Positions 1 through 13,600 of a DNA stretch of 64,000 nt are shown here, piece after piece. Both the position numbers and the translations under genes were made by a program. This DNA is from Apostichopus japonicus (lineage: Eukaryota > Echinodermata > Holothuroidea > Aspidochirotida > Stichopodidae): contig NC_092576.1 in NCBI RefSeq assembly GCF_037975245.1, positions 5,752,001-5,816,000 on the forward strand, given 5' to 3'. Numbering within the stretch: position 1 is the stretch's first letter; every line of letters starts with the position of its first letter. A model generated the notes under the pieces. It did not search any database and was not told the origin of the DNA. It saw only the letters and a program-made list of their open reading frames with translations.

Positions 1-299
1 TCTTATTCATTGCTGCAAATGTTTCTGTTGCAGCGATAGAAAGCAAGTGTAAATAAATGACACATGTTGACGCCAGAAATGTGTTCCACGTTCATTTCTA
101 TTGAAAATTTTCTATTGTAGATAATGTTATTGAACTCTGAATTCAAACATGGAAACGTTTTACAAACATTTACCTCAAAATTAGTGGAACAATGCCACGA
201 AGATTAATATATAGAATGAAAAACAACTTGTAGGTAGGGCCTATTGCTTACCGGCTAGATACAGACGTAACGATTAAAATGAACATATACAACGTGTAC

Positions 300-900
300 T
301 GCACGCAGCCGCGTACACTATACACACGCATATATACATATGATCCGTATTGTGCCACGCTTAGGGAATTGTGCCCACGCTTGGGAAAGTATGATTGAAA
401 TATATTAGGCTAGTTGTCATAAAACCTGTTCTTAAATTTAACAATTTGGAAGGCATTACACCATGTACAAACGAGAAGGCCCCATGAAAAAAATGCAAGT
501 GAGACAAAAGCCTATACATCATATACTTTCTTATATTCTCTTTCAAACACTCCGACCCCCTCCCCCCCCTCTCACCCGTTTAATTTTCGAAGGTGTTTAC
601 GTTGCTACGGGAGAAGTTTGGGTGTCCAGTTAGGTTCAAACTTGTTATATGCAACTAATATAGGTTATGTAGAAGGATTAAAGTATGCTGTATTGGCCCA
701 TATATGCCATATATTCAAAAATGGTCACCTCACCCCTGGTCAATATTCTTAAACGGTTATATTACCTCGTTGGAAGAAAAATTACCTCACTAGACATTCA
801 GTCATCTTTTGTGTTCTTTAAGAATGTCTGAGAACAATTTGGAGAGCGAAGACCTCCAAGGAAAGTATTTTTTTGAACATTCCTAGCAATTATTGCAAGT
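300..900. repeat. Diverged copy of the 5' repeat family, with a duplicated flank
   Basis: Around 330-410 this stretch carries the same paired GTGCCCACGCTT motif as the array at 1020-2250. Its part at about 570-900 (the AAGTTTGGGTGTCCAGTTAG segment and what follows) recurs at about 2262-2640. The array therefore looks bracketed by two diverged copies of one flanking segment. No coding potential was seen. Confidence 0.6.
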
Positions 901-1019
901 TGCTTAATTTGCGGCCAATACAGTCCACAGATACAGTCTCAGATACAGACATATGTACGATTAACATATATACATAGACAACATATGTATAATGTACGCA
1001 GCCGCATACACTACACATA

Positions 1020-2250
1020 TACATATTGGTTAACATGCATGTGTGATAGTAACTTTATTGTGCCCACGCTTTGCACTATTAAAGAAGCCATTATATTAGA
1101 ATCCTCTTTCCGACACCCGACCCACCCCCCCCCCTGACACATATACATATATATACATATTGGTTAACATGCATGTGTGACAGTAACTTCATTGTGCCCA
1201 CGCTTAGGGGAATTGTGCCCACGCTTGGGAAAGTATGACTGAAATATAATAGTCTTCACAGAAACTGTTCGAAAATTAAGCGATTTAGAAAGCATTAAAA
1301 CCCAATACAAACGAGTAGACCCTTTAGGAACTGCATTATTTAAGAAGCCTATATATTACATACTTTCTTGAATCCTATTTCCCACCCGAACCCCCCCCCC
1401 CCCCGGCACATATACATGTATACACATGTATACATATTGGTTAACATGCATGTGTGACAGTAACTTTATTGTGCCCACGCTTAGGGGAATTGTGCCCACG
1501 CTTGGGAAAGTATGACTGAAATATAGTAGTCTTCACAGAAACTGTTCGAAAATTAAGCGATTTAGAAAGCATTAAAACCCAATACAAACGAGTAGACCCT
1601 TTAGGAACTGCACTATTTAAGAATCCTATATATTACATACTTTCTTGAATCCTCTTTCCGACACCCGACCCCCCCCCCCCCCTCCGACACATATACATAT
1701 ATACACATATACATATTGGTTAACATGCATGTGTGACAGTAACTTTAGTGTGCCCACGCTTAGGAGAATTGTGCCCACGCTTAGGAGAATTGTGCCCACG
1801 CTTGGGAAAGTATGACTGAAATATAGAAGTCTTCACAGAAACTGTTCGAAAATTAAGCGATTTAGATGGCATTAAAACCCAATACAAACGAGTAGACCCT
1901 TTAGGAACTGCACTATTTAAGAAGTCTATATATTACATACTTTCTTGAATCCTCTTTCCGACCCCCGACCCCCCCCCCCCGACACATATACATATATACA
2001 CATTTTGGTTAACATGCATTTGTGACAGTAACTTTATTGTGCCCACGCTTAGGGGAATTGTGCCCACGCTTGGGAAAGTATGACTGAAATATAGTAGTCT
2101 TCACAGAACATGTTTGAAAATTAAGCGATTTAGAAGGCATTAAAATCCAATACAAACGAGTAGACCCTTTAGGAACTGCACTATTTAAGAAGCCAATATA
2201 TTACATAATTTCTTGAATCCTCTGTCCGACCCCGACCCCCCCCCCCCCCT
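1020..2250. repeat. Tandem array of about 280-bp units
   Basis: The motif GGTTAACATGCAT starts at 1028, 1162, 1439, 1718 and 2007, giving spacings of 134, 277, 279 and 289 bp. The first interval is a shortened unit. Each full unit carries two GTGCCCACGCTT boxes, a conserved AT-rich body and a terminal poly-C tract preceded by GACAC or GACC. Units are very similar, so expansion was recent. No open frame is conserved between them. Confidence 0.85.
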
Positions 2251-2640
2251 CCCGCGCCCTTTCATTTATTTTTCGAAGGTGTTACATACCGGGAAGTTTT
2301 GGTCTCCAGTTAGGTTCAAACCTTGTTATATGCAACTTCACTAGGTTAAAGCCCAATACAAACGAGTAGACCCTACACTACTAAATATTACTATCATACT
2401 AAGTATGATTTATTGGTTCCATATATGCTACATATTTAAATATGGTCACCTTATGTTAAAATTCTTAAACTGTTTTATTAACCACCTTGGAGGAAATTTA
2501 CCTCACTGGGAAATTTAGTCATCTTGTTGTGTGTGTTTATAATGTCAGCGAACAATATGGAGAGTGAACACCTTCAGGAAAGGACTTTTGTGAAAACTTA
2601 CAGCAATTACAGCATGCCGTAATGTGGGGCCATTACAGAC

Positions 2641-3290
2641 TACTTTTGATGAGTATACGTATTTGAACTCGAAGCCCCTCACCCCACAATCAATTTCCCC
2701 TCCCTAAATCTATTACGCCTGATTGACTCTGCGATCAATTTCATATATAGGTTGATGATACCTACTTACTTTTAATTTAACATAATATGTTGATTACATA
2801 TATCAACTGAAAATTATAGTGGGGGATCATAACGAGGAAGAAACTGTACCCATCAGCCCTTAGATTAAAATTGTATACGTACGCTTATGAGTACGGAATT
2901 TCCGACTGTGGCACTCTAATTTTTCCGACTGTCGCACTCTATTTTTCATAAATTCTTGCTATTTGTGAGTGACCTACAATTTTCGGTCAAACTTGACCTT
3001 TAATCAGTCATATTTACCACGTTTTCCTTGTCATATTAAGAAATTGTATCTCGCGGTTCTTATACTTCACCTTACAAAACTTCGTGTGATTTTGAATACT
3101 CTAAAAAATATGCCTAATAAACTACTGTACAACGTATACAATTAAAACGCTCAATGTTATTCTACGGAAGCTTAAAGTGGCCATCAACATAAGAAAAACT
3201 TTGCCCATAAAGTGAAATTTTTCAGTAAATTGTTAAAATAACAAGATAAAATCTTATCCAAAAAAAAAACAGAAAAATGTTGGATTGCTT
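2641..3290. other. No gene seen
   Basis: AT-rich sequence with frequent stops in all frames. I see no repeat structure, splice-bounded exon or RNA gene. Confidence 0.5.
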
Positions 3291-3294
3291 AGTT

Positions 3295-3625
3295 GCTTAA
3301 ACTGAGCAATTGAACAATTTTTGAAAAATGTTTAATTGACAACTTATCATATCTCGTGTATTGGACATTTTGCTGCAAATTGTTCACTTGTTCACTTCAT
3401 TCCATCTGAGCAATTGAAAAATTTTCTGCAAAATGTTTAATTGACAACTTATCTTATTTCGTTAATTGGACATGTTTTTGGCAAAATGTTCAATTGTTCA
3501 CTTCATCCCAATTGAGCAATTGTAAAATTTTCTGCAAAATGTTTAATTGGCAACTTATCGTATCTCGTCAACTCAACATTTTTCTGCAAAATGTTTAACT
3601 GTTCACTTCATTCCCAATGCTCAGT
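3295..3625. repeat. Short tandem repeat, about 106 bp by 3
   Basis: The phrase GAGCAATTG followed by AAAATGTTTAATTG recurs at about 3302, 3407 and 3513, each copy followed by CAACTTATC and later a TTCACTTCAT box. Copies are diverged. The region is non-coding. Confidence 0.65.
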
Positions 3626-4440
3626 TGGAATGAGGTGAACAATTTAATTTTTTTCATGTGAGTGATAAATAGCCCCCCCCCCCCCCAAGAAAATAATATT
3701 AAGCGCGCTAGGAAAAAGCACTGTATTTTGGGGTAGTTCACTATGTCGTCGAATATAATTTGTTGAAAAAGAAAAGTTTTCCCCTTTGTTACATTAACAT
3801 AGCATTTTTAGTTGGTAGTCTATGTAGCCTATCAAGCTGATTATAACTTATACTCATTGCTTACTCGCTAACCAGAGTGATTAATAAATTTGTGAAGTGA
3901 GGGCCAGTGGTACAAATGTACCAAAAAAACAAAAGTGCAGTCGCGAAAGATGGAGTGTCTGACTGACTGACACTGACTGTATCGTTGACGAGTAGGGTGT
4001 GGGGGGGGGGGGCTGCGGGTTACAAGGCAGCAGTCGGAATTTTCTGGCTCCAAATCCCTTCCAGTTGGAATTTCAGCCACTACATCTCCCCCCCCCCCCT
4101 ACCCACTCTCAATCATCAGGCCTTAGTTACGTCCCTGTGTATAATACGTAAACGACGTTCATTACTGTTTAGTTTTTACGGAAATGTCGAAAATAATTTA
4201 TATCACTTGAGAAAATAAGCATTATGCCAAAAAATTGGCATATTCACGTGTGGTGTTTGTAAAAATCACGCACCTATATGCAAATATATAATAGCTAAGA
4301 TTGTCCTGTGTCCGTTATATAATTCCATTAAAGAAATGCATACCTGAGACACGGAAGTATTATCCTGTGAGGGTACCGTAATACATTCATGCTTGAGACA
4401 CATGCAAGTCTTAAATAAACAGAATAGCAAGTCCCAAACA
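3626..4440. other. No gene seen; homopolymer tracts
   Basis: Poly-C and poly-G tracts occur near 3672, 4000 and 4088. The open frames here are short and composition-driven. Confidence 0.45.
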
Positions 4441-4446
4441 TATAGA

Positions 4447-4770
<324 letters not shown>

Positions 4771-7025
4771 AAATAGTAAATGAACATACATAAGTGCCGT
4801 ATAAAGGCAAAAATAGAGCGCCTACATTACAATACGTAGTACACACAGCGAAATCCATATGCATGTGCCGGATCAAGGTAATGGTTTTATTCTCCAATAG
4901 TTATATATATGAAACAAATTTTCCTGAAAATTATTGCAAACTACATCTCGATCAAGTAACGTTAAATACACAAGTGATATTTAATATGTTGAATGTCAAA
5001 AAATGGAATGTAGCTATATCATTACGCTGTTGATATGGAACTGAATAAAATTAAAAATTAAATACTGCCGCATTTTGAAGAGTGTCAGAATTTCAAACCT
5101 TTTAAAATGATAACTCGTGGGTCTCTGAAAAATATAGCAAGAATGTGTTTGTGATTACTGTCAAAAAGGCGTGATATACTGAATAACATGTAAATATCAA
5201 ATGCTATTGTCACTGTGACACGCTTCACATTGTTTAATTGTTTATTGTAAGATTCCAGCTTCTATATGATCACTGAGTCAAAGCATGGTTAAATGATCGA
5301 CAAATTGCTATATTCAGTTTCCTCCGACTTTAACATAAGTTCACGAGATCGTCAACAAGTTTTAGAAGCGGCAGTTCACGGCTTCCATACAGATTTGAAT
5401 TTAGCTGCCTATTGTTGCTGGACCGTAGAATTCGGAAATATCAATGTTGGATGCTAACTACGGAGCTACAGAAGCGTAGAAAGGACATTGTACCATTGTA
5501 TGATGGAGGTTTTTACCTCCATGATTGTACTAACAAATTTATGGACTAGTAGAACATAATGATAATATAATAATTGCAGTTTCCATGAACTGATGTGTGA
5601 AAAGAATCGCTTTGCGTTGAAGACTTTTCGAAGACAAGACAAAAAAAAAAAAAAAACTATGGCTTGGAGGATTCACACTGAGTACATAGCATCGCACAAT
5701 TTTTGTCACTTGAAATCCAATCGAGTTTTCCCTTTGCTGCATGTTTTCGCCAAGTTAGCTTCCGAGAACCCGCGACGTTTAAATGAGCATTTAAAATAAT
5801 TAGGGTACTTTAATTAGACCTCCTTTAACGCTATATTGGGGACCCAATGCAACCATGTGGTGCACCCCACCCACTCACCCCCCCCCCTCGTCAGGTTCCC
5901 CAATGTGTGGTAAACTTAACTGTTAATGCAAAGAATCGTTCTTAATTTTATTATGAAACTGTTTAATTGCATATGCCTTTGTTATAGAATGTAATCCGTT
6001 AATTTTAATTGGAAAGTTAGGTGATCGAGGAACACATTGACATCTCATGGATACAACATTTTCCCCTAAACTGATCCAGAATGGTCGTAGAATTCATCTA
6101 ATATTACAAATAATAAGTGTTTTGGATATTTGTGGATGTCTCCTTCTATCCAACTATATGTACCCCCTCCGAGTTTAGTCCTGAGATAGAAATTAAAATA
6201 TAATTAGCCGGTTCTTTGGTGATGCCGTTTTTACGGCTTTAGAAATGGTCGGGTCCAGAATAGCTATTTAGGGCATTTATTTAAAAACGGGGACAGGGTG
6301 GGTGGGTGGGGGGGGGGGGGGCACAAGCCTCGGAACTGGGATATCGAACAATCGGTACTCAGTGTCAGGCTTCAAAAACCTCGGCTAAACTTTGTCGGTC
6401 ATAGCGGCGCAAATCCATATTTGAGATTTAAGTAATTTTTGCTTAAATTTTGTGCGAAACTTTTTCCAACCTCCAACCTCCTACCACATGCCCCCTGCCC
6501 CGCCCCTCCCCCTTCCCCCTCCCCTCCCCCAGTTTTAAATGCTCCTCTTACGATTCCCATTGTCCATATCCTTTTTCATAGATTAGTCGAGATAGATTTC
6601 AACAGTCCGTTTTTTGCTCTGCCGATTTCTCTCAATATGCCGTCAAGTGATATTCGAAGAAGTATATTCAAGGCCTATATCATGCACGTAAAGCGATGAA
6701 ACGCACAAATACCCACCGCAATATATGTACGAAACAGAAAAGTATACTGCTCACTTACTATAAATACCATTTCCAGATAAGGAAGTGAAATTTCCGGTCA
6801 CATCACAATGATAAAGTTTACTGTCTGTCACTTTGCAGTTCACTGGTTGGCTACTCCAGTTGGTTAGTAACAATAACGTATTCAGTATAGTTAATTACGT
6901 CACAGCCTGGGCTGACTAGAAAGCGGGCAATTTGAAATCAGTAAAAGGCGGTATCACAAGTAGCAACACGTTGGTTTGATTCACACCGCACTTGATCCTC
7001 AATCGAGTTCTACATTGCAAAGAGC
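4771..7025. other. No gene seen
   Basis: AT-rich intergenic-type sequence with isolated homopolymer tracts (poly-A near 5641, poly-C near 5880, poly-G near 6309, C-rich 6477-6530). No exon with convincing splice sites or domain was recognised. Confidence 0.45.
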
Positions 7026-7032
7026 ATTCAAA

Positions 7033-8395
7033 ATGGACGATTCCGGCTTCCGTGGTTTATTGCAGAAGTAACAGAAAGCTCCGTGGAAGCAAGGTTGCCA
7101 GTTTATAAAAGTACACTTTCAATTCGATCCGTCGCTGGTTTTTAATGATGTTCCGCAGGAAAATGTCATACGTGTATTGGAAAAAGAAAAAACATTTAGA
7201 AGCAGCGACAGTTGGAACTACCGCGGCAGTATGCACATGTTGTGACAGAAAGCTCGGTGCAAACATTTGAAGGAAGAATTAAAGGCACTCCGAGCACTAC
7301 TGGCTGAGAAGGAACAACTTCTTTCGAAAAAAAAAACGAAAACGAACTTCTCTGTGCTACTGGATTGTTCGGTACGTAACACTAGGCCAAGACTTATTAA
7401 TGTAATTTTTCAATCACTAAAAGTCACCGTTATATAAACCCTAGACCTGTACAGGAATTCGCTCCTTTAAAAACGATAAATTAAAAGAGTTAAAATACGA
7501 CAGTGAGAGAAATAATATAATAATCTCCTTTTAGATATCTGTAAAATGTTTCATGCACAATTTGCCAGGGTATACTGTTATTGATACATTCACGTTCTAA
7601 CCTTGTGATGGTGAACGTCACCCGACCACGTACCCCCTACCTCCCCCAACCGATAAACAAATCTGCTTTGTAAACCGTTGAAACATACAGTGGCGTAGGA
7701 AGGTACATTTGAGTAGGGGGGTTGAAGACTGATGGCCGGCCCGGGGGAGGGGTCTAAGGGGAGTTTTTGCATTTCCAGGTGTCCTCAGTTGCAATTTGGT
7801 GCAATAAAGCACACTTCAACACCCACCCCATTTTGTAAACTTAATTTTGTATTTTCACCTGGCCTTAGATGCAATTTGGTGCTCCAAATGAGATTTTTTT
7901 TCTCATTTGGAAATGAAAAAGGGGTTTTTCTGACTTGCGAATCGGGGGGGGGGGGGGCGGAATGATACTTCCGCGCCTCCACATTTTTCACTGGGGGGGG
8001 CTGGAGATATTGACAGTTGGAGCTAGTATATATTTTTCGACAAAAGTAAACTATATGCCAACTGGTCTTTATATATGTCTAATTCATACTTATTCTTGTG
8101 TCTTTGTTTACAGAAACTTCAGTGTAGATTGAGCGCAATGAAGAACATAGACTGGTCAGAGGAGAGAAAAGACAGACTGTAAATTGATGTCAACTGAGTA
8201 TATGTCATCCGAGGAATCTGACATGGAGAGCGAACGAGCTAGGGTACCGTAGTGCAGGAGTTCACTTGGGAGTCGGAAAGACTGAACAAAATGAGGCTGG
8301 ACTCATTCTATAAGGACGTTCTCCTTAGCGAAAAGTCCAGAAAAAAGGATACCCACCGTTAGGAAAGGAGACGTATCTTTAAAATGCGTACCGAC
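7033..8395 (+). pseudogene. Decayed two-exon coding remnant, unrecognised family
   Basis: Exon 1 runs from an ATG at 7033 to 7371, followed by GTACGT. It stays in one frame for 113 codons apart from two stops (TAA at 7069, TGA at 7243). It encodes a lysine/glutamate-rich, probably coiled-coil end. Exon 2 begins after TTTACAG near 8113 and encodes a stretch reading KNIDWSEERKDRL. A stop and a one-base shift follow, then an acidic segment with EYMSSEESDMESE and, in another frame, a segment with LDSFYKDVLLSEKSRKK. The acidic SSEESD segment with the basic end resembles ORFs I associate with invertebrate transposons, but I cannot name the family. Stops and frameshifts make it a pseudogene. Some breaks could be sequencing errors in homopolymers, for example the A-run at 7327. 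Confidence 0.5.
7690..8000. mobile_element. Possible transposon fragment with G-rich ends
   Basis: The sequence opens CAGTGGCGTAGGAAGG and ends near ACTTCCGCGCCTCCA, a loose inverted match like the ends of the hAT-type elements elsewhere in the window. Internally GCAATTTGGTGC occurs twice. No target duplication was found. Confidence 0.3.
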
Positions 8396-8399
8396 TGAC

Positions 8400-10130
8400 G
8401 CCCCAACTTGGGCTGTTAATTAGGCTGAACAATAACAATGAAGGTATGACCCCCCTCCAAATGGTGAAAATGGTCATTGTTTGATGTGCCGGATTAAGCT
8501 TGTGGGAGGCCCGTGGCAAACAGTTTATTGGAGCTCCCATAGAGATACATTGGTACCGGATAACGCCGGATGTATAGCTCACAAAAGACATCTATTTGCC
8601 CACGGTGGTTATGATACGTACATTAAAACATCACAAAAAACAGTCATTGATCAACAGCGTAAAGACTGCATATCGAAGTCCATTTCGTTTGACTTCTTTG
8701 AACTTTTTGTACCATATACAACGTAGAATAATGTAACGTTATAACAATATTTCTTTGAATTTTTTACCCAACGTTTAAACTCGTGCCCCAGTTGCACGTG
8801 GATAATCCTGTACTGAGCATTTGTTGATTAATGAGGCACCAGGAACAAACAGCAAACGCCGTTGTTTCGGATACAAACAAGTTGCAGTTGACGATTTTGT
8901 ATAATAAAGAAGAGTTTTCTCTAATTTAACATTTGGTGTAATTACATGATACCTTTAAAACGAAATCCTGCCTGAGATAAATGCAACAAGGAAGAAAGAA
9001 TATGCCCATAATAATAGATGTCAGATTAATTATTATTTTCTTGTTAGTCTTTTGCTTTAATGGAAGGCTTTTTTTAAAATTTCCCTTCACAGCTAATATA
9101 TTCCATCAAGGGATTAAATGTTAAGGATTAAGTTATCCTTAAAATATTTTCAGGAAACAAAAGCCAAGAAAAAAGCATGATTCTATTAATTGTTAATGAA
9201 TCATTTAGTAAATCATATTTTAAAATAAGACATAGCTATAGAGCATAGGCCTAATAACTTGTCGTCGAAATGTTGTTGTACTTGTACGTTTGTCTTTCAT
9301 TATTCATGCATGGTTAATTCCAGACTTTCAGGGTAAAATAATTAGAGATCTTGTTTGGGCTATCATTGCATTTTATATCAATATATATGTTAATTACAAT
9401 AAAATTTAAAGCAGCAACAAAATATTAAGCGTGCTACGAAATGAGGCAGGAAGTGGTGTTCTGTGTCAAGTTCGTTCCACATAAAAGAGGCTGGTACCGT
9501 TTCCGAGCCTGGGTGGAGGGGGGGGGGGTCGAGGGGCCGATAACCATCATGGAAGAAGTGCCTAGGCGTTTATATCATCTGAGGATAAACACACCGAATT
9601 TTAAACATAAATTTGTTTGGTTCAATTTAACTGCTGATATGTTAAGTTACTTCAAGTGGGTAGCTGGTTTTCAGAGGTTTTGATTTGCAAACTAGTAACT
9701 AAAAATAGAAACATTCCATATTTACTTGTTTTTCCTTCTTTCACCTGGCATTAAAATCGTTGCATGTGTATATAATTGCCACAATGTAAGTAGAGTAATA
9801 TTTGGGCATCAAAAAACATTCTCCGGACAATAATGCATGTTTTGAAATTTGAAAAGGAAAATGGCTGCTCGAGGTTTAAACTTTGTATTCAAAAAGCTGA
9901 ATATTCAACACTATGATGTAAAGCAATATTGAGTTGCATTTAGATGTATTTACACATTAGAAGTGGTATTTCGTTCATTTACATAATTTTTGTATAAGTG
10001 TAAAAATAACAAATAAACGTTTACGATGCGATATGAGGTGCAAATATATAAATAAAAAAGTGGAAAATCAAACGAGTATGATTTTATGTTTATTATTTTT
10101 AATTTTCTTTGAATCAAATGTAATATTTGA
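8400..10130. other. No gene seen
   Basis: AT-rich non-coding sequence. Open frames are short, lack splice-bounded structure and show no recognisable domain. Confidence 0.45.
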
Positions 10131-10650
10131 TAGAGGTGGTCCGTGAATTTCTCAGCCTAATCAACCCGATTAAGACTCCCTAAACGTGGCGAATAAGCCC
10201 AGCCCCTGTATTGGTCGTAAGTAATGTGTTTACGATGACCACGTTTCTCCGTATATATTGGTGTAATCATGGCGTTTACGATGATCACTGCGAGAAGTTT
10301 ACTGCTGGATTCAAACGTAAACTCCAGATTAACGGTCATGTTTAAGGTAGCGAATCTGTTGTAATTGTGACCGGAAACGTAAAGATTACCCTTCCCTGAA
10401 ACCGCACGATTAAGTGAGCTTCACCGTATTTGGATGACACTTGGCGTTTACGGTCACCGCGTACTCGGTAAATAAGTCATCGCGAACGCGGAAAACTCAC
10501 GCGTTTAAGTTGGGTCGTAAGCTTACCTTAATCACTAGTTTCAGGAGTGGAAACGTAACGGAAACAGGCTGGAACTCGGAATTTACGTCGCAATTACAGA
10601 CCGAAAACGGCGATTTAAACGCGTGTTTTTTTCCCGTGATTCACACAGAG
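10130..10650. other. CpG-rich island with repeated CGTTTACG/CGTAAAC motifs
   Basis: Compared with its AT-rich surroundings this block is rich in CpG. GTTTACG or its complement appears many times on both strands (for example near 10208, 10264, 10313, 10375 and 10444). It may be a promoter-associated CpG island upstream of the candidate small-exon gene, or the body of an unrecognised MITE whose motif repeats would be subterminal. A long open frame through it lacks any recognisable domain. Confidence 0.35.
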
Positions 10651-10651
10651 T

Positions 10652-13600
10652 ATGGCACTCGGTCCTCTGGACGACATTGTATATACACGGCTTGTAAGTA
10701 TACATAACAGTAAAATATATTTCAATCCAGTGCAAAAAAAAGGATGTGAACAGTTGAAGTTAACAACACTTGTTTCCGTTCAACGACTCTCACATATTTT
10801 TCAGGAGTGGCGCAATTACGTTTTACTTCTAGTTACGGGGAGGAGGAAGTCGTTGCGCCACCGTCGCCACGGCTTTTTAGAAGATATTTGAGACTGAAAA
10901 GCAATGACCTGGATGTTTCAGGATATTGTTAAGAAGTAGAATTAATTGCCTATTCTTTGGTATTTATTAATGAAACGGCTTAAAATATGTGTAGAATTTA
11001 TTTAATAGTATATCAATATATTATAATTAGGCCAAGTCTACTAAAGAAACCACGAATGTAGTGTTAGAATTACCTTATGCCAAGAAGATCGGTGTATTAC
11101 ACTGAATATTCATCAATATAGACAGGAAATGGTGATTTGCAGCTGTATCATGAGTAGAAGGAACGAATAAAGGGTTCTGTTATTTGAGGAAAAGTTACAT
11201 TGCCTTTACATTTCCACTTCCGGTCACTGCATGTCTGGTATATTAGCTGGTATGCTTGCCTACTAATTATGCTAACTGTAGACTAAGTTAGATATGAACA
11301 GGGGAATGGATATTTAACAAACAGGACAATGTTTGCATTTCTAAAACAAAGAGCGTTTAATTCCCATTATATTAATTGTATAACCATTGTGCAATTAAGC
11401 AGTAATTGGTGTATCATATTATGTACAATTTGTATATTTAACTTAGTGACAATATTAAACTGTCGACTGTTTCACATCTTGTTTTTTAGTGTACGAAGTT
11501 TGAGGGTTTTTTTGTTTTGCCATGCTGTAATAACTCTCCACAGAGTAATAATTATGAACAAACCCAAAGTATAGAGAACCCTTATAAACACATTACGTTT
11601 TAAGTTCTGTATTACACTACTGAAATTAGCTTCGTTACAAGAAACAAACTGTAATAAAGTAAATAAATACACAGATAAAGGTCACTTCCAATTTAAGGAG
11701 AAAATATTTCATTTCACGTTTTCTTTCCGTGTTAGTTATGCATGTTTTGTTTATGTGCGTGATAATACTGAACCTAATGTCATACACTTGTATTGCAGAA
11801 AACGAAGGCAAATGAAGAAGTGGTAAGTAAACTGGTAAATTTAGTATCCCATTATAAGTAGAAATTATGCCTGTACTTTTCATCAGATTAAATTATCAAA
11901 TTATTCTACGAGAATTATATAGATTTTGTGGTAAATCTGGTGAAATATTAAAGACAACATTGTACTTACGAGTAAAATGTAAGGATTTGTATGTGTTTAT
12001 ACAATTATGTGGCCCATATTATTTGGGTGGGACAAAATATGGGTTTTTAGTGTATTAATGAATACAAGCTTTCCGCTCTCTCGCTTTTTCTTTCCCTAAA
12101 ATCTCATTAGGTTAGGACAACTATTTACCACGATGACCCCAAAGACGGCAGGGCCTGGTGAGGTCAGGGCCGTCTTAACGCATGGGCCCACTGGGCCCTG
12201 GCCCAGGGCCCCGCGATGCCAGGGGCCCCGCAATCGTAGTAACCCCATGTCTTAATCTGGGAGGAAAACTTATTGAATAGGCCATAATGCCTGATTGAAT
12301 TCGATACTTGACAACTTGTGACGAGAGTTGGTGAAACACTTGAGAGTTTGACATTAAATATTCGAATCTGAGTTGGCAACCCTGAAATATACAATGCCCG
12401 AAGGCTTACAACACCAATTGGTCATAGCTGGTCATAAGAACCTACGCTAGTCTCTCCTACTATTAACAGTACACTCAATTCACCTAATTGGTGCAATTAT
12501 GTTTCACCATGAGGAGCATGCTATAAGTTCATGTTCCTCGGGCCCTCCCTTAAAAATACTTCAGGTTCTTGGCGACTACGTTGCGTTAGATAATGTAAAA
12601 CCGCCTACACCCCCCCCCCCCTTCATTTCCATGCATGATGGTTACAAATTGTACTTGGGAACGTTCATTTTCAAGGTTAAAACAAATCAAGAATAATCCC
12701 CGGAACAGAATGGGGCAACGGCAATTTAATAGGCTCTGTCTCGTGTGCATAGAAAGCGACATCCTCAAAAAGATTGACTTTCAGCCAATCATACAACAGT
12801 TTACGATCAAGAAATGCCGCAAGTTCCGTTAGTTTCCCCAGTTGAAAGACTCAACACAAGGTTGTTACAAATGTTGAGTCCAGTATTGTAAGGGAAGGGA
12901 TGGAGGGCAACTGGAAGATTACTCTTCTTTAATGTATTTCAGCTTTTAGAAATATCACGTATGTTATTCAGCTAAAGTTTTATGCTTTATGCGCGACATA
13001 GGGAGGGGTGGTAAATGCAGGCATGTCTATGCTTGAGCGATTGTCAAGGATGTCAAGTTTTCACGCAACTATTTTCGAACTCACTTGATTGAGGGGCCCG
13101 CTCCATTGCCGGGCCCAGGGCCCGGTGATCTCTTAAGACGGCCCTGGGTGAGGTGGTCTGGTCGTGGGCTTAATTCTCCACCCCACTTTTTGGCTAGTAC
13201 TGAAACCTGTATTTGACAAAACAAAACAAAGATCGAAAATAATCTGCATAAATTAAAAACAAATGAAGTCGAAGTTTTGAGATTAAATGACGTCAGTTTG
13301 AGGGGATGGTTGAAAGTTTGAGGTATATTAGTCGAAATTTGCAAGGTAAACAAGCCAAAAGTTAGAGAATATAGGAATATAGAATAAGGAAAATAAAAAA
13401 GGCGAAATTTTTTATGAACCCCTTCGAAATATTTTCTTATTCTATGGAAATAATTAAGCAAAGAGGGTACAAAGGTCGAAAGGATCGACATTTTGAGATA
13501 AGAAACAAAAATGTAGGTATTACAACTTCGAGAAGAAAGTGGAATTGATATAAACAAAAGCGAGGTTCAGATGGTGAAGCAGTCAAAATTTCGAGATACA

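Noticed and set aside
13081-13557. A 158-codon minus-strand open frame
   Set aside because: It crosses the end of a hAT element with an intact target duplication and continues into low-complexity sequence. No domain and no codon-like pattern.
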